Shown: positions 8,507-15,620 of the stretch, one piece after another
Position numbering within the stretch: position 1 is the first letter of the stretch
Layout: each line of letters opens with the position of its first letter
DNA from: a virus
Reading direction: 5' to 3' (one strand)
Virus record (IMG/VR): IMGVR_UViG_3300017963_000058
Coordinates: 1 to 56,728 of that record
DNA: 56,728 nt
Translations under genes and position numbers: made by a program
The notes under the pieces: generated by a model
Told to the model about the DNA's origin: nothing
Seen by the model: the letters and a program-made list of their open reading frames with translations, nothing else
Database searches by the model: none

Positions 8507-8536
8507 ATTAAATTAATTTAATTTAACTTAATTTAA
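8507..8536. repeat. 10-bp phased operator-like array, copy 1
   Basis: Three consecutive 10-bp units of the form NTTAAWTTAA: ATTAAATTAA, TTTAATTTAA, CTTAATTTAA. Equivalent arrays lie at 24317-24346, 38145-38174 and 42656-42685. Here the array sits just downstream of the TATA box at 8551-8560 and covers the predicted start of transcription of the HTH/zinc gene, as expected for a repressor site. Confidence 0.75.
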
Positions 8537-8560
8537 TATATAAAAAAAAGTATATAAAGA
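8537..8560 (-). promoter_or_regulatory. Archaeal promoter for HTH/zinc gene
   Basis: The minus strand reads TCTTTATATACTTTTTTTTA, nearly the same as the promoter at 3905-3928. TATA centre is near 8555, so transcription should start near 8530, inside the 10-bp repeat array, leaving a 44-base leader before the ATG at 8486. Confidence 0.65.
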
Positions 8561-8580
8561 TATTAATTTTTCATCACCTT

Positions 8581-9459
8581 TTAATTTTCTTTAAAGAATC
8601 TTATTTTATATTCAAAATCTTTATCCAATTTCTCGTTTTTTATCTGCAAAAATATGCTGTTTGAAGTTTTTTTCTTGTTAATCTGTGGATTATTAAAAAC
8701 GGCTTTTGTCATTAAATCTTTTACGGAATTGACTTTTAGTCGATTTTTCAATTTTCTCTTATCTAATAACTGATTTACCGATTTATATAACAAGAAATTG
8801 ATTAAAATTGTTGGATTACAACCATAGGATAACTTAAACCTAATCAAATCGTAATAGTTTTTCACTATGCGATAAAACTTCATTTTCTCCTGTTTTGTCA
8901 TATAATCGCATTTCTCTTCGATGGTTTTTGAGATATACCAATAGTATTTCCTTACACTTAACTGTTTTAAATTTTCCATTTGTAACGGTTTAAAAAAGGT
9001 TTTTTTATCGGTAAAAGAATCAATAACTTCTTTCAATTCGGTATAAGTTATAGGTAAATCTTGTTTACTCGTAATCGTGTACAAGAGATTGTAGATTTCC
9101 GTTATGTGTTTTGGTTTTTTCGATTCTATTTCTCTTGTAATGTTTTTCTTTAGATTTGGATTGATGTTAAGTCTTCCTAATATGAGTTGTAACCTTAAAT
9201 ATTGGAACGGAGTTAATGGTTTGTCGTTTAACTCCGCATGATAATTTATTTTTAGCATTCTATAAAATTGAGAATTTTTAGGAAATTTCATATAACTTGC
9301 TTTTTTTAACATTTTTAATATTTCTAATTCATTTTCACTTAATTTCGAAATAATCTCTTGATTTTTGTTGTTATAATGGATTGCTCTTTTACTAAAGCCA
9401 CAATTACGGCACACAGAATAGCCCGATTCGGTTTTAAAATCGTGTTCTTTACAATCCAT
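8581..9459 (-). CDS. Transcription initiation factor B-like protein (viral TFB)
   Basis: A 292-residue protein with an N-terminal zinc ribbon (C3, H6, C17, C20; the His replaces one Cys of the usual set) followed by a helical region of the size of the two cyclin folds of archaeal TFB. Several segments match cyclin-fold patterns (PLTPFQYLRLQLILGRL, NPTILINFLLYKSV). It is strongly diverged and lysine-rich. TFB bridges TBP and RNA polymerase at BRE/TATA promoters; a viral copy would redirect host polymerase to viral promoters. Its stop-to-start spacing with the next nuclease gene is 5 bp, so they form one transcript. Confidence 0.65.
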   Translation of the reverse strand: MDCKEHDFKTESGYSVCRNCGFSKRAIHYNNKNQEIISKLSENELEILKMLKKASYMKFPKNSQFYRMLKINYHAELNDKPLTPFQYLRLQLILGRLNINPNLKKNITREIESKKPKHITEIYNLLYTITSKQDLPITYTELKEVIDSFTDKKTFFKPLQMENLKQLSVRKYYWYISKTIEEKCDYMTKQEKMKFYRIVKNYYDLIRFKLSYGCNPTILINFLLYKSVNQLLDKRKLKNRLKVNSVKDLMTKAVFNNPQINKKKTSNSIFLQIKNEKLDKDFEYKIRFFKEN

Positions 9460-9464
9460 ATTTA

Positions 9465-9836
9465 TTATCTCAATTTATCAATTACTTCTTTTAGTTCTAT
9501 ATAATCGTTAGTTTCAAATATGCTATTCTTTCTAATGGTATCTATTCTTAAATTAACTCTTTTTCCGTATGTGTTGAAACTGTATTTTTTAAGCAAATGA
9601 GAACTCCTGAGAATGTAGAATTCTTCGTTTAACAAGCAAAAAACAACATATTTAGATTCTTCTAATTGTCTTTTTCTTACTTTAAACCATTGAGCTTCTT
9701 TCTTTTCAGAAAAACATTCTTTAAATTCTATGCTAATGTTATTTGGATTATAATAATCTACTCCCCGATTTGATATTGGGAAATAATCTCGTAATTCTAA
9801 TGAATGCTCACTTCTATATCCGTTTTCGTATGTCAT
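9465..9836 (-). CDS. Small PD-(D/E)XK nuclease, resolvase-like
   Basis: A 123-residue protein with the compact nuclease core D27 (GVDYY), E37 and K39 (ISIEFKE), then a helix with basic residues (WFKVRKRQLEES) and a beta strand (KYVVFCL). This is the arrangement of archaeal Holliday-junction resolvases and small restriction-like nucleases. Context with recombinase, SSB and Cas4-like genes favours processing of replication or recombination intermediates. The exact substrate cannot be told from sequence. Confidence 0.6.
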   Translation of the reverse strand: MTYENGYRSEHSLELRDYFPISNRGVDYYNPNNISIEFKECFSEKKEAQWFKVRKRQLEESKYVVFCLLNEEFYILRSSHLLKKYSFNTYGKRVNLRIDTIRKNSIFETNDYIELKEVIDKLR

Positions 9837-9867
9837 TTTTCATCACAAAAAAAAATTAAAAAAAAAA

Positions 9868-10473
9868 TTATTTGATTATTTCGGCTATATATTCGGTCTT
9901 ATCGTTTAAATTATAACACTTTTGACACTTAAAGCATTTCTTTTCGCAGTTTATGGTTATGGAATGCTTTTTTGCGTAATCCTTACTAAAGACCGTAAAT
10001 ACCTTATCTATATTCTTGTTATCGTTTAAGATATTTTCACTAACTTTATTGATTATAGGACTAGAATAAACGATTATTAGATTCTTAGGTTTGTTTACCA
10101 TTCTTTTAATTAAATCTAATCGTTTACTCCATAAAGCAAATACTACTTTAGGGTTTTTCCGACAAATCTTTAAGAGATTTATTAAATGTCTATAATTTAT
10201 CAATTCTCCATGTGAACTAAATCGAAAAATTAAAGCATTTATGTAAGGTAAATCAGACATTGGGAGAATACATTCACTTAATTCTATTCCATTTTTATCT
10301 AATGGAATCTGCATTGATTTCCACCGCTTACAACTCCTAAGAGAATAACATTTAGAACAAACAGAATGACTATTTAAACTCATTTTCATACAAAAATCAT
10401 TGGTTAATGGATTAGTGTTTATAGAATTGATGTGATCCATTTTTCCATAACCTTTACTTATTTTAATTACCAT
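9868..10473 (-). CDS. Gp88-like cysteine-rich protein (putative TGT-like fold)
   Basis: A 201-residue protein whose N-terminus carries clustered cysteines (C28, C39, C42, C48; motif SVCSKCYSLRSCKRW) and a later block ALIFRFSSHGELINY. A C-terminal CEKKCFKCQKCYN set follows. The CxxCY motif followed by an RxxSxGE/D block resembles the mycobacteriophage Gp88 family, which has been linked to queuine tRNA-ribosyltransferase-like folds. A role in base modification is possible but not shown. The cysteines suggest a metal or Fe-S centre. The gene lies downstream of palindrome copy B and a 10-bp array at 10656-10685. Confidence 0.45.
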   Translation of the reverse strand: MVIKISKGYGKMDHINSINTNPLTNDFCMKMSLNSHSVCSKCYSLRSCKRWKSMQIPLDKNGIELSECILPMSDLPYINALIFRFSSHGELINYRHLINLLKICRKNPKVVFALWSKRLDLIKRMVNKPKNLIIVYSSPIINKVSENILNDNKNIDKVFTVFSKDYAKKHSITINCEKKCFKCQKCYNLNDKTEYIAEIIK

Positions 10474-10532
10474 TTTTTCAAATCACCATTGTATTCAATT
10501 TTTACGGCTTGTAATACCATTTTAAGAAATTT

Positions 10533-10584
10533 GTTAAAACCGGTCGATCCCAAGTAACATTACTTGGTCTTGACTATTTTTAAC
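10533..10584 (+). repeat. 52-bp imperfect palindrome, copy B
   Basis: Same element as at 186-237, with the identical core CCAAGTAACATTACTTGG. It shares GTTAAAACCGGTCGATCC with copy C. In this copy the outermost arms GTTAAAA and TTTTAAC also pair. It lies between two minus-strand genes, upstream of the Gp88-like gene and downstream of the DUF932 gene. Confidence 0.85.
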
Positions 10585-10655
10585 AAAAATTTATCTTGTA
10601 ATTATGATTATTTTATTACTTATATATTTAAATCATGCTATTAATTTCATTATTC

Positions 10656-10685
10656 GGTCTGTATAGGTCTATATAAATCTGTATA
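10656..10685. repeat. Second type of 10-bp phased array
   Basis: Three consecutive 10-bp units GGTCTGTATA, GGTCTATATA and AATCTGTATA. The unit differs from the TTAAWTTAA arrays but has the same length and copy number. It sits upstream of a TATA-like ATTTAAATATATAA (near 10620-10635) that could serve the Gp88-like gene. The rest of the gap 10474-10766 holds palindrome copy B and a purine-rich A/G run at 10700-10745; no gene is visible there. Confidence 0.6.
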
Positions 10686-10766
10686 AACCGATAAATAAAT
10701 TTTTTTTTTAAAAAAAAGAGAAAAGAAAAAAAAAAAAAAGAGATTTGGTTTTTCTATTGATATGTA

Positions 10767-11987
10767 TTACTGATTAAATTCAAAATCGTTTACATCTAAA
10801 ATGTTTTGGTTATTTTCCGTAGTTTTATTTTCTTGAAGTCTTTTAGGAATCCATTCTGCAATGTCTTTTGCGTTTTTAAGAATTTTCAATGCCTTATTAT
10901 TGTATTTATCGAATGTCTTATCATCATTAGCACCATGATTAGACTTATAAGTTAATGCTTGTACTAATCCATAAGGATTTAAATCATAGTTCTCTTTATT
11001 TGCTATTTCGATAAGTTCTTGTTTTTCTACATTGCTTAAAGATAAATATTCACTAGGAATGTCTAAAATATCGTTCCATTGATTACTTATTACTTTAGTG
11101 TGTTTATCAAGTTCATAGAATTTTTTAGCAAATTCATTAGATAAGTTTAAGCATTTAATAAATGCTTTTTGACATCTAATGGAAAAATCATCACCCGCAT
11201 GCATAACAGTTAGTTCAGTATCTGGAAAAGTAGAAATTAAACCATTCGCACATATCATTCGCATGATTAAGACTTGAAACCGATAAGAGCTATTCTTAGT
11301 TTCAGAATTGGTTAAATTGAACCCAGCATTGATTTGATCGCCTTTGTGAGTTAATTCAAGTTTTTGATTCTTATCAATGAAGTTAAATGAACTTCTATAC
11401 GGACTAAGATAAGATTCTTGAAACTCAAAAGCCGTACCATTTCTAGCATTAACCTTTCTAAGATTATTACAAGTGTCTTCTAATGCTTTAAAGTCTTCAT
11501 ACGGTCTATACACACTTGATTTAACAACTCTAGGAAATTCTCCAAATCCATCATCAAAAACTGCTATAAACATGTCTTTTAATCGTTTATTGAGTTTCTT
11601 TCTTTCATTTCTTTCATTGAATAGCATTTCAAGAATTTCTGATTCATAACTCATAGCAATGTCCAATTCACTTACTTTAAACCTTTCTTTAAGCAATTTA
11701 TAATAATCAAATATGTTTGTCGGTAATCCTAAGAAATTTGCTATGTGTGACCAAACATATTTAGGAATAAAAAAGGTTTTTGAGTATTCATTTGAATGAA
11801 TAGCATAAGTGAATTCGTCTGAATCTTGAACTCTTAAAGTCATTTCGATGTCACCTAGTCGATTGAATCCTAGTTGTTCTATACCACACATTCTGTATGT
11901 ATTTTTACTTCTATTCTTCAAGAAATTATAACATTCATCATAATTAGTAAAATGTCTATTTCTTAAGGAATAATCGGTTTTACTCAT
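10767..11987 (-). CDS. DUF932 family phage/plasmid protein
   Basis: A 406-residue protein with the DUF932 core: FNLTNSETKNSSYRFQ followed by MRMICANGLI (the NS...R.vC.NG pattern, about residues 225-252). This family is common next to replication genes in phages and plasmids, and its biochemical role is unknown. The C-terminal tail is acidic and asparagine-rich. The gene is followed by the purine-rich gap at 10690-10766 and preceded by the repeat-rich intergenic region. Confidence 0.7.
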   Translation of the reverse strand: MSKTDYSLRNRHFTNYDECYNFLKNRSKNTYRMCGIEQLGFNRLGDIEMTLRVQDSDEFTYAIHSNEYSKTFFIPKYVWSHIANFLGLPTNIFDYYKLLKERFKVSELDIAMSYESEILEMLFNERNERKKLNKRLKDMFIAVFDDGFGEFPRVVKSSVYRPYEDFKALEDTCNNLRKVNARNGTAFEFQESYLSPYRSSFNFIDKNQKLELTHKGDQINAGFNLTNSETKNSSYRFQVLIMRMICANGLISTFPDTELTVMHAGDDFSIRCQKAFIKCLNLSNEFAKKFYELDKHTKVISNQWNDILDIPSEYLSLSNVEKQELIEIANKENYDLNPYGLVQALTYKSNHGANDDKTFDKYNNKALKILKNAKDIAEWIPKRLQENKTTENNQNILDVNDFEFNQ

Positions 11988-12076
11988 AGTTTTTATATCA
12001 CCAATTTTTATTTTATTTGTTTTTTATGTATAAATATGGGTTTTAACACAAGAAAAAAAATCGTTTAAAATTCGGC

Positions 12077-12149
12077 TTTTTTAATGTGTTTTAAAGCATA
12101 ATTAATGCTTATTCTCTTCATTTCTTATGCTTTAAATCACACTAAAAAA
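12077..12149. repeat. Long imperfect inverted repeat
   Basis: A 25-base left arm (12077-12101) pairs with the right arm (12125-12149) at 23 of 25 positions around a 23-base spacer. The shared core is TTTAAAGCATAA. It lies just downstream of the small gene 12173-12322 and upstream of the DUF932 gene, and could be a terminator hairpin or part of an origin. Confidence 0.75.
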
Positions 12150-12172
12150 TTAGATAAAAATAAAGCTAAGAA

Positions 12173-12322
12173 CTAAAGAATTAAAGAATTTTTCTCATTT
12201 ATCTTTTTTTTGAGATTTGAATACTCAAAACAAGTCAATTGGGCTATTTCATTCTTTAAACATTCATTATGTTTAGGTAAACCACAAATAGAATAAAATA
12301 CACATCTAATATTGTTCTCCAT
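12173..12322 (-). CDS. Small cysteine-containing protein (49 aa)
   Basis: An ATG at 12322 with GTGA six bases upstream opens a 49-codon frame. Cysteines at 7, 13, 21 and 31 (RCVFYSICG, NECLKN, LTCFEY) could bind a metal. The C-terminal half is lysine-rich. No family is recognised. It is the only likely gene in the 12-12.7 kb gap. Confidence is limited by its small size. Confidence 0.5.
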   Translation of the reverse strand: MENNIRCVFYSICGLPKHNECLKNEIAQLTCFEYSNLKKKINEKNSLIL

Positions 12323-12339
12323 AATTTTCACTTGATTAC

Positions 12340-12620
12340 TGTATATCAATAGAAATTAAAGTATCTCTAAATCATTGGATTCTACATAAGGAATCAATCA
12401 ATTTTAACCATAAGATACCTTTATTCTATTGACGCTTTATTTTTTTCAATCATAGAATCATTCAATCATAAATTCAATGATTCTATGCTTATTTTATATA
12501 AAATTAGCTTATTTATTAATTAAATTGACATGCAGTTAATAATTTCTGATTTATTCATTCAATTATTCATACAGGCATTCATTCAATAGATTTTTTTTAT
12601 AAGCGTGTTCAAATACGATT
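12340..12620. other. Repeat-rich intergenic region, candidate replication origin
   Basis: No gene is visible here. The region holds a perfect 12-bp inverted repeat (CATAGAATCATT at 12451-12462 and AATGATTCTATG at 12476-12487, 13-base loop) and iteron-like TCATTCAAT copies at 12458, 12555 and 12579. A weaker inverted pairing joins TCAATAGAA near 12346 with TTCTATTGA near 12423. It is very AT-rich and separates the replication block from the structural block. These are the usual features of an origin, but no initiator binding is proven. Confidence 0.45.
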
Positions 12621-12685
12621 CTGTCGGAATAAGGAAAGAAAGAAAGAAAAAAAATTTTTTTATTTAAGAGTTTGATAAGGTAAAA

Positions 12686-13423
12686 TCACGCCTCAGAGCA
12701 TTCCCCTAACATTTGTTTTTTCATCATCCTTTCTTCTCTTTCTATGTCAAAAAAATAATACGAATGGCTTCCCTGAACAATCAATTTTTCTAGAGAATGT
12801 AATTGTATTTCGATTTTTCTCCCTTTTTCTGGCTTGATTGTTTCAAATATCTCGACCAATGCCGTGCCAATTCCTTTTATCCCGCCACTAGCAAAAAGAA
12901 TCATTATGAAAAATCCAATGTTAATGAGAAAATCTATGGGAGCTGAAATGTTAATCAAGTTTGCCGAAATCACGATTGAATAACAGAGATACGAAAAAAT
13001 CCACGACATCTGTTCTATGTTAATTTCTCCTTGAGTGACTTTTTTTCCGTTTTCTTTCAATCTTTTCAATTTTCCACTATATTGATAGTCGTCATTAACA
13101 ATTTCTTGAAATCTCCGAAATAATCCATACCATTTTGTTATTGCCCTTTCGAGAAACGAAAGAATCATTTCTAACTTGACCTCTGCTTTTATTTTATCTT
13201 TTCTATTAATTGTCCACACTTGAACGAGAATGTCTTCTAAGGGACTTGGGTCTTGCGAAGCTAACGCTAATATGAGATAAAGCGAAGTAAAACCTGCTAC
13301 ACGAATGATAAAAAATGTGCTTGGAAAAAACTCTTGGTAGTAATAAACAAATATGCCGATAGAAATAACGAGCGAAGCTACTCCCGAAAATTTTATCGTT
13401 CTTTTTTTAAAATTATTTAACAT
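12686..13423 (-). CDS. Membrane protein, about four helices
   Basis: A 245-residue protein. Two hydrophobic segments lie in the first 60 residues (VASLVISIGIFVYYY, FTSLYLILALA) and two more at about 150-190 (YLCYSIVISANLI, FLINIGFFIMILFA). A charged cytoplasmic-type loop and a basic tail complete it. It is the last gene of the structural block, directly after the spike genes. It may be a virion membrane protein, a holin-like lysis protein or an anchoring factor; sequence does not decide. Confidence 0.7.
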   Translation of the reverse strand: MLNNFKKRTIKFSGVASLVISIGIFVYYYQEFFPSTFFIIRVAGFTSLYLILALASQDPSPLEDILVQVWTINRKDKIKAEVKLEMILSFLERAITKWYGLFRRFQEIVNDDYQYSGKLKRLKENGKKVTQGEINIEQMSWIFSYLCYSIVISANLINISAPIDFLINIGFFIMILFASGGIKGIGTALVEIFETIKPEKGRKIEIQLHSLEKLIVQGSHSYYFFDIEREERMMKKQMLGECSEA

Positions 13424-13462
13424 GTATAAAAAATAGGAAAAGAGAAATAAATAATTTTAGTT

Positions 13463-13678
13463 TTAACCTTTTTCGAGATTGACTACTCTTTCTCGCAAAT
13501 CGTTTACATCTGCTTCTAGAGAAATTATTTTTTGCCTCATTTCTTCGGCATTCACTTGGTCTCCAATCTCATTTCGGCTCACTTCTCGAATGAAAGCTCC
13601 ACTATTGTCATCGTATTCGGTTTGGACATTGTAAATCTTTCCATCTCCTTTATATTCCGTGCCTTGAACTATTACCAT
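13463..13678 (-). CDS. Small coiled-coil protein (71 aa)
   Basis: The N-terminal half has short beta-like segments (YKGDGKIYNVQTEY) and the C-terminal half is a heptad coiled coil (ISLEADVNDLRERVVNLEKG). The ATG has a perfect Shine-Dalgarno AGGAGGTGA five bases upstream, one of the strongest in the window, which suggests high expression. The gene sits 11 bp after the first spike gene. It is probably a small trimerising virion or spike-assembly protein. Confidence 0.7.
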   Translation of the reverse strand: MVIVQGTEYKGDGKIYNVQTEYDDNSGAFIREVSRNEIGDQVNAEEMRQKIISLEADVNDLRERVVNLEKG

Positions 13679-13689
13679 GTTTTCACCTC

Positions 13690-15573
13690 CTAAGCTGTCT
13701 TGTTATTTGCTACATAGCTATTAGTTCCATTATCTAAAAGTTGAGTTTCGTTTAGCAAGGACATATTACCAGTCATCGTGGTTTCAGTACATCCTGCACC
13801 TATCAAAAGTCCATAATGTACTCCAACTCCTGAGTTTGTCCCATTAACAACATTATTTCCATTTACATTACAATTATCGCTACCATTAACTAAAACGATT
13901 CCAGCTCCAGTATCAGTACTATTTTGGGTTAAATTATAAATAAGATTACCAGATACGGTATTATAATCAGCAGCATCAATATATATTCCGTATAGTTCAT
14001 CAGTTTGAGTAGCGTTTCCAATGATAATATTTCCACTTACGGTAGTTCGTACCGCTTCTCCTAGTACAATACCGTATTTTACTGGATCATAAATGATATT
14101 ATCATTACAAGTAGAATACGACACATCAGTTCCGCTATATCCGTAAAATCTTATACCGTAATTAGCAGGACTTATAATGATATTTCCATTCACGACGCAT
14201 CTCGTACTTCCATTGCCGATGTATATTGCCTCGTTAGTACAATCTATTAATATATTATCGAGAACCGAAGATTGGTCGTTGCCATTGATAACTATATAAT
14301 ATCCGCCTAAATCATAAATATAACAATTTCTTACCGAAACCTTGTCGCTATTTATGGTTATTCCCCTACCGTTAGTTCCATCGCCATATATGGTTATATT
14401 CTCTATCCATATTGGATTGTCATTGGCTTCGGTTATTTCAATACCATAAGCACTTTGGTCGGTAGCATCAATCATGTCAATGGCAAAATTCTCTAATTTA
14501 CACGATTTGGCGTTTGTTATACTAAAAGCGGTCCTGTTTGCTCCAATATCTATGATGGTGTTATTTCCTTTGCCTCGAATGACATAAGAACCATTACCAT
14601 CTAAGTTTATCGTTGCTGAAAGCAAGATGGTTTCGGCAGGAAGCACTATCGTTCCGCCTTTATTTCCTAAATAATCAATTGCTTTTTGTAAATCACTACC
14701 TATTGCTGAAAATAAATACACGGTATTGTTTACTACTTTAAAGAAACCATGTTCGCTAAAAGACGAAATTTTGTCGCAAAGAAATTCTTGATCAGAAACA
14801 TCGTTATGAAATTTGTTCATTTCATCGTATAAAGCATTTTTACTCGCAGCACACAAAGTGTTCCCATTCCAATCTATTCCATAAACATCATCAGATATGG
14901 GAGAGCCAAGAGAAAGACCATTGACCTTGTCGTAAACAGCGTTTTTAGACGGAGCAAGATCGAGAGTTACATTCCAAACTCCAGAATATGCTATGTTTGT
15001 AACACAAGCGGTTTTTGCTTCGGCATCGGTATAACGAGAATGATGAACAGCAGGGTCGGGATCATTGTAATGTGCCTGTAAGGGGTCGTAAACAGCGTTT
15101 CTACTTGGAGCATTTGTAGTATCTCCGTTCCAACCAGTAGGATATGCGTCATCGCTTACTTGACCCCAAAATTCTTGCAACTTGTCGTATATGGCATTTT
15201 TTGTCGCTCCGTCAGTATTGCCGTTCCAACTAATTCCATAGGCAACATCGCTAATTGCAGCACTTCCCGGTGAACCTTGATTGTTCATCCGATCCCATCC
15301 AGTGCCGTTCCACACTATCCAATCGTTAATATAATAAATTGTTAAATCAATTATGCCTTGTACCGTAATAACCCAATAATCTCCTGTATTGGGTTCATTG
15401 CTGGGGTATTCACCTGTGGAAGCATCGTGTGTTCCTTGCCGTGCGAGAAGACTTATTGTTTCAGCTCTGATTTCTGATAATTTATCAAGTATTATGGTTG
15501 GATAATTGAATCCTTTTACATCTATGAGATTTATTAATTCAGTATATTGTCCGTACATTCTACTTTCAGACAT
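13690..15573 (-). CDS. Tail-spike-like beta-helix protein 1
   Basis: A 627-residue virion protein, the shortest of three tandem paralogs. Residues 1-100 form a conserved attachment domain (GDYWVIT, INDWIVWNGTGW). Four copies of a 29-residue repeat of the type SDxxYGxxWNGxT..SKNAxYDK follow. The C-terminal half (from about 285) is a right-handed parallel beta-helix with many short GN/NGN turns, like pectate-lyase-fold spikes. The end resembles the paralogs (DNGTNSYVANNKTA). Unlike them it lacks the LamG-like domain. It likely recognises or degrades a host surface polysaccharide. TATA box at 15594-15606 gives a leaderless mRNA. Confidence 0.8.
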   Translation of the reverse strand: MSESRMYGQYTELINLIDVKGFNYPTIILDKLSEIRAETISLLARQGTHDASTGEYPSNEPNTGDYWVITVQGIIDLTIYYINDWIVWNGTGWDRMNNQGSPGSAAISDVAYGISWNGNTDGATKNAIYDKLQEFWGQVSDDAYPTGWNGDTTNAPSRNAVYDPLQAHYNDPDPAVHHSRYTDAEAKTACVTNIAYSGVWNVTLDLAPSKNAVYDKVNGLSLGSPISDDVYGIDWNGNTLCAASKNALYDEMNKFHNDVSDQEFLCDKISSFSEHGFFKVVNNTVYLFSAIGSDLQKAIDYLGNKGGTIVLPAETILLSATINLDGNGSYVIRGKGNNTIIDIGANRTAFSITNAKSCKLENFAIDMIDATDQSAYGIEITEANDNPIWIENITIYGDGTNGRGITINSDKVSVRNCYIYDLGGYYIVINGNDQSSVLDNILIDCTNEAIYIGNGSTRCVVNGNIIISPANYGIRFYGYSGTDVSYSTCNDNIIYDPVKYGIVLGEAVRTTVSGNIIIGNATQTDELYGIYIDAADYNTVSGNLIYNLTQNSTDTGAGIVLVNGSDNCNVNGNNVVNGTNSGVGVHYGLLIGAGCTETTMTGNMSLLNETQLLDNGTNSYVANNKTA

Positions 15574-15593
15574 TAATTAAAAATAGAACAAAA

Positions 15594-15606
15594 GAATATA
15601 AAAAGT
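15594..15606 (-). promoter_or_regulatory. TATA box for spike 1
   Basis: The minus strand reads ACTTTTTATATTC, centred about 26 bp from the ATG at 15573. TATTTTTAATTAATG follows at the start codon, matching the late promoter pattern described in the findings. Confidence 0.65.
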
Positions 15607-15620
15607 TAAGTTAAAAAAAT

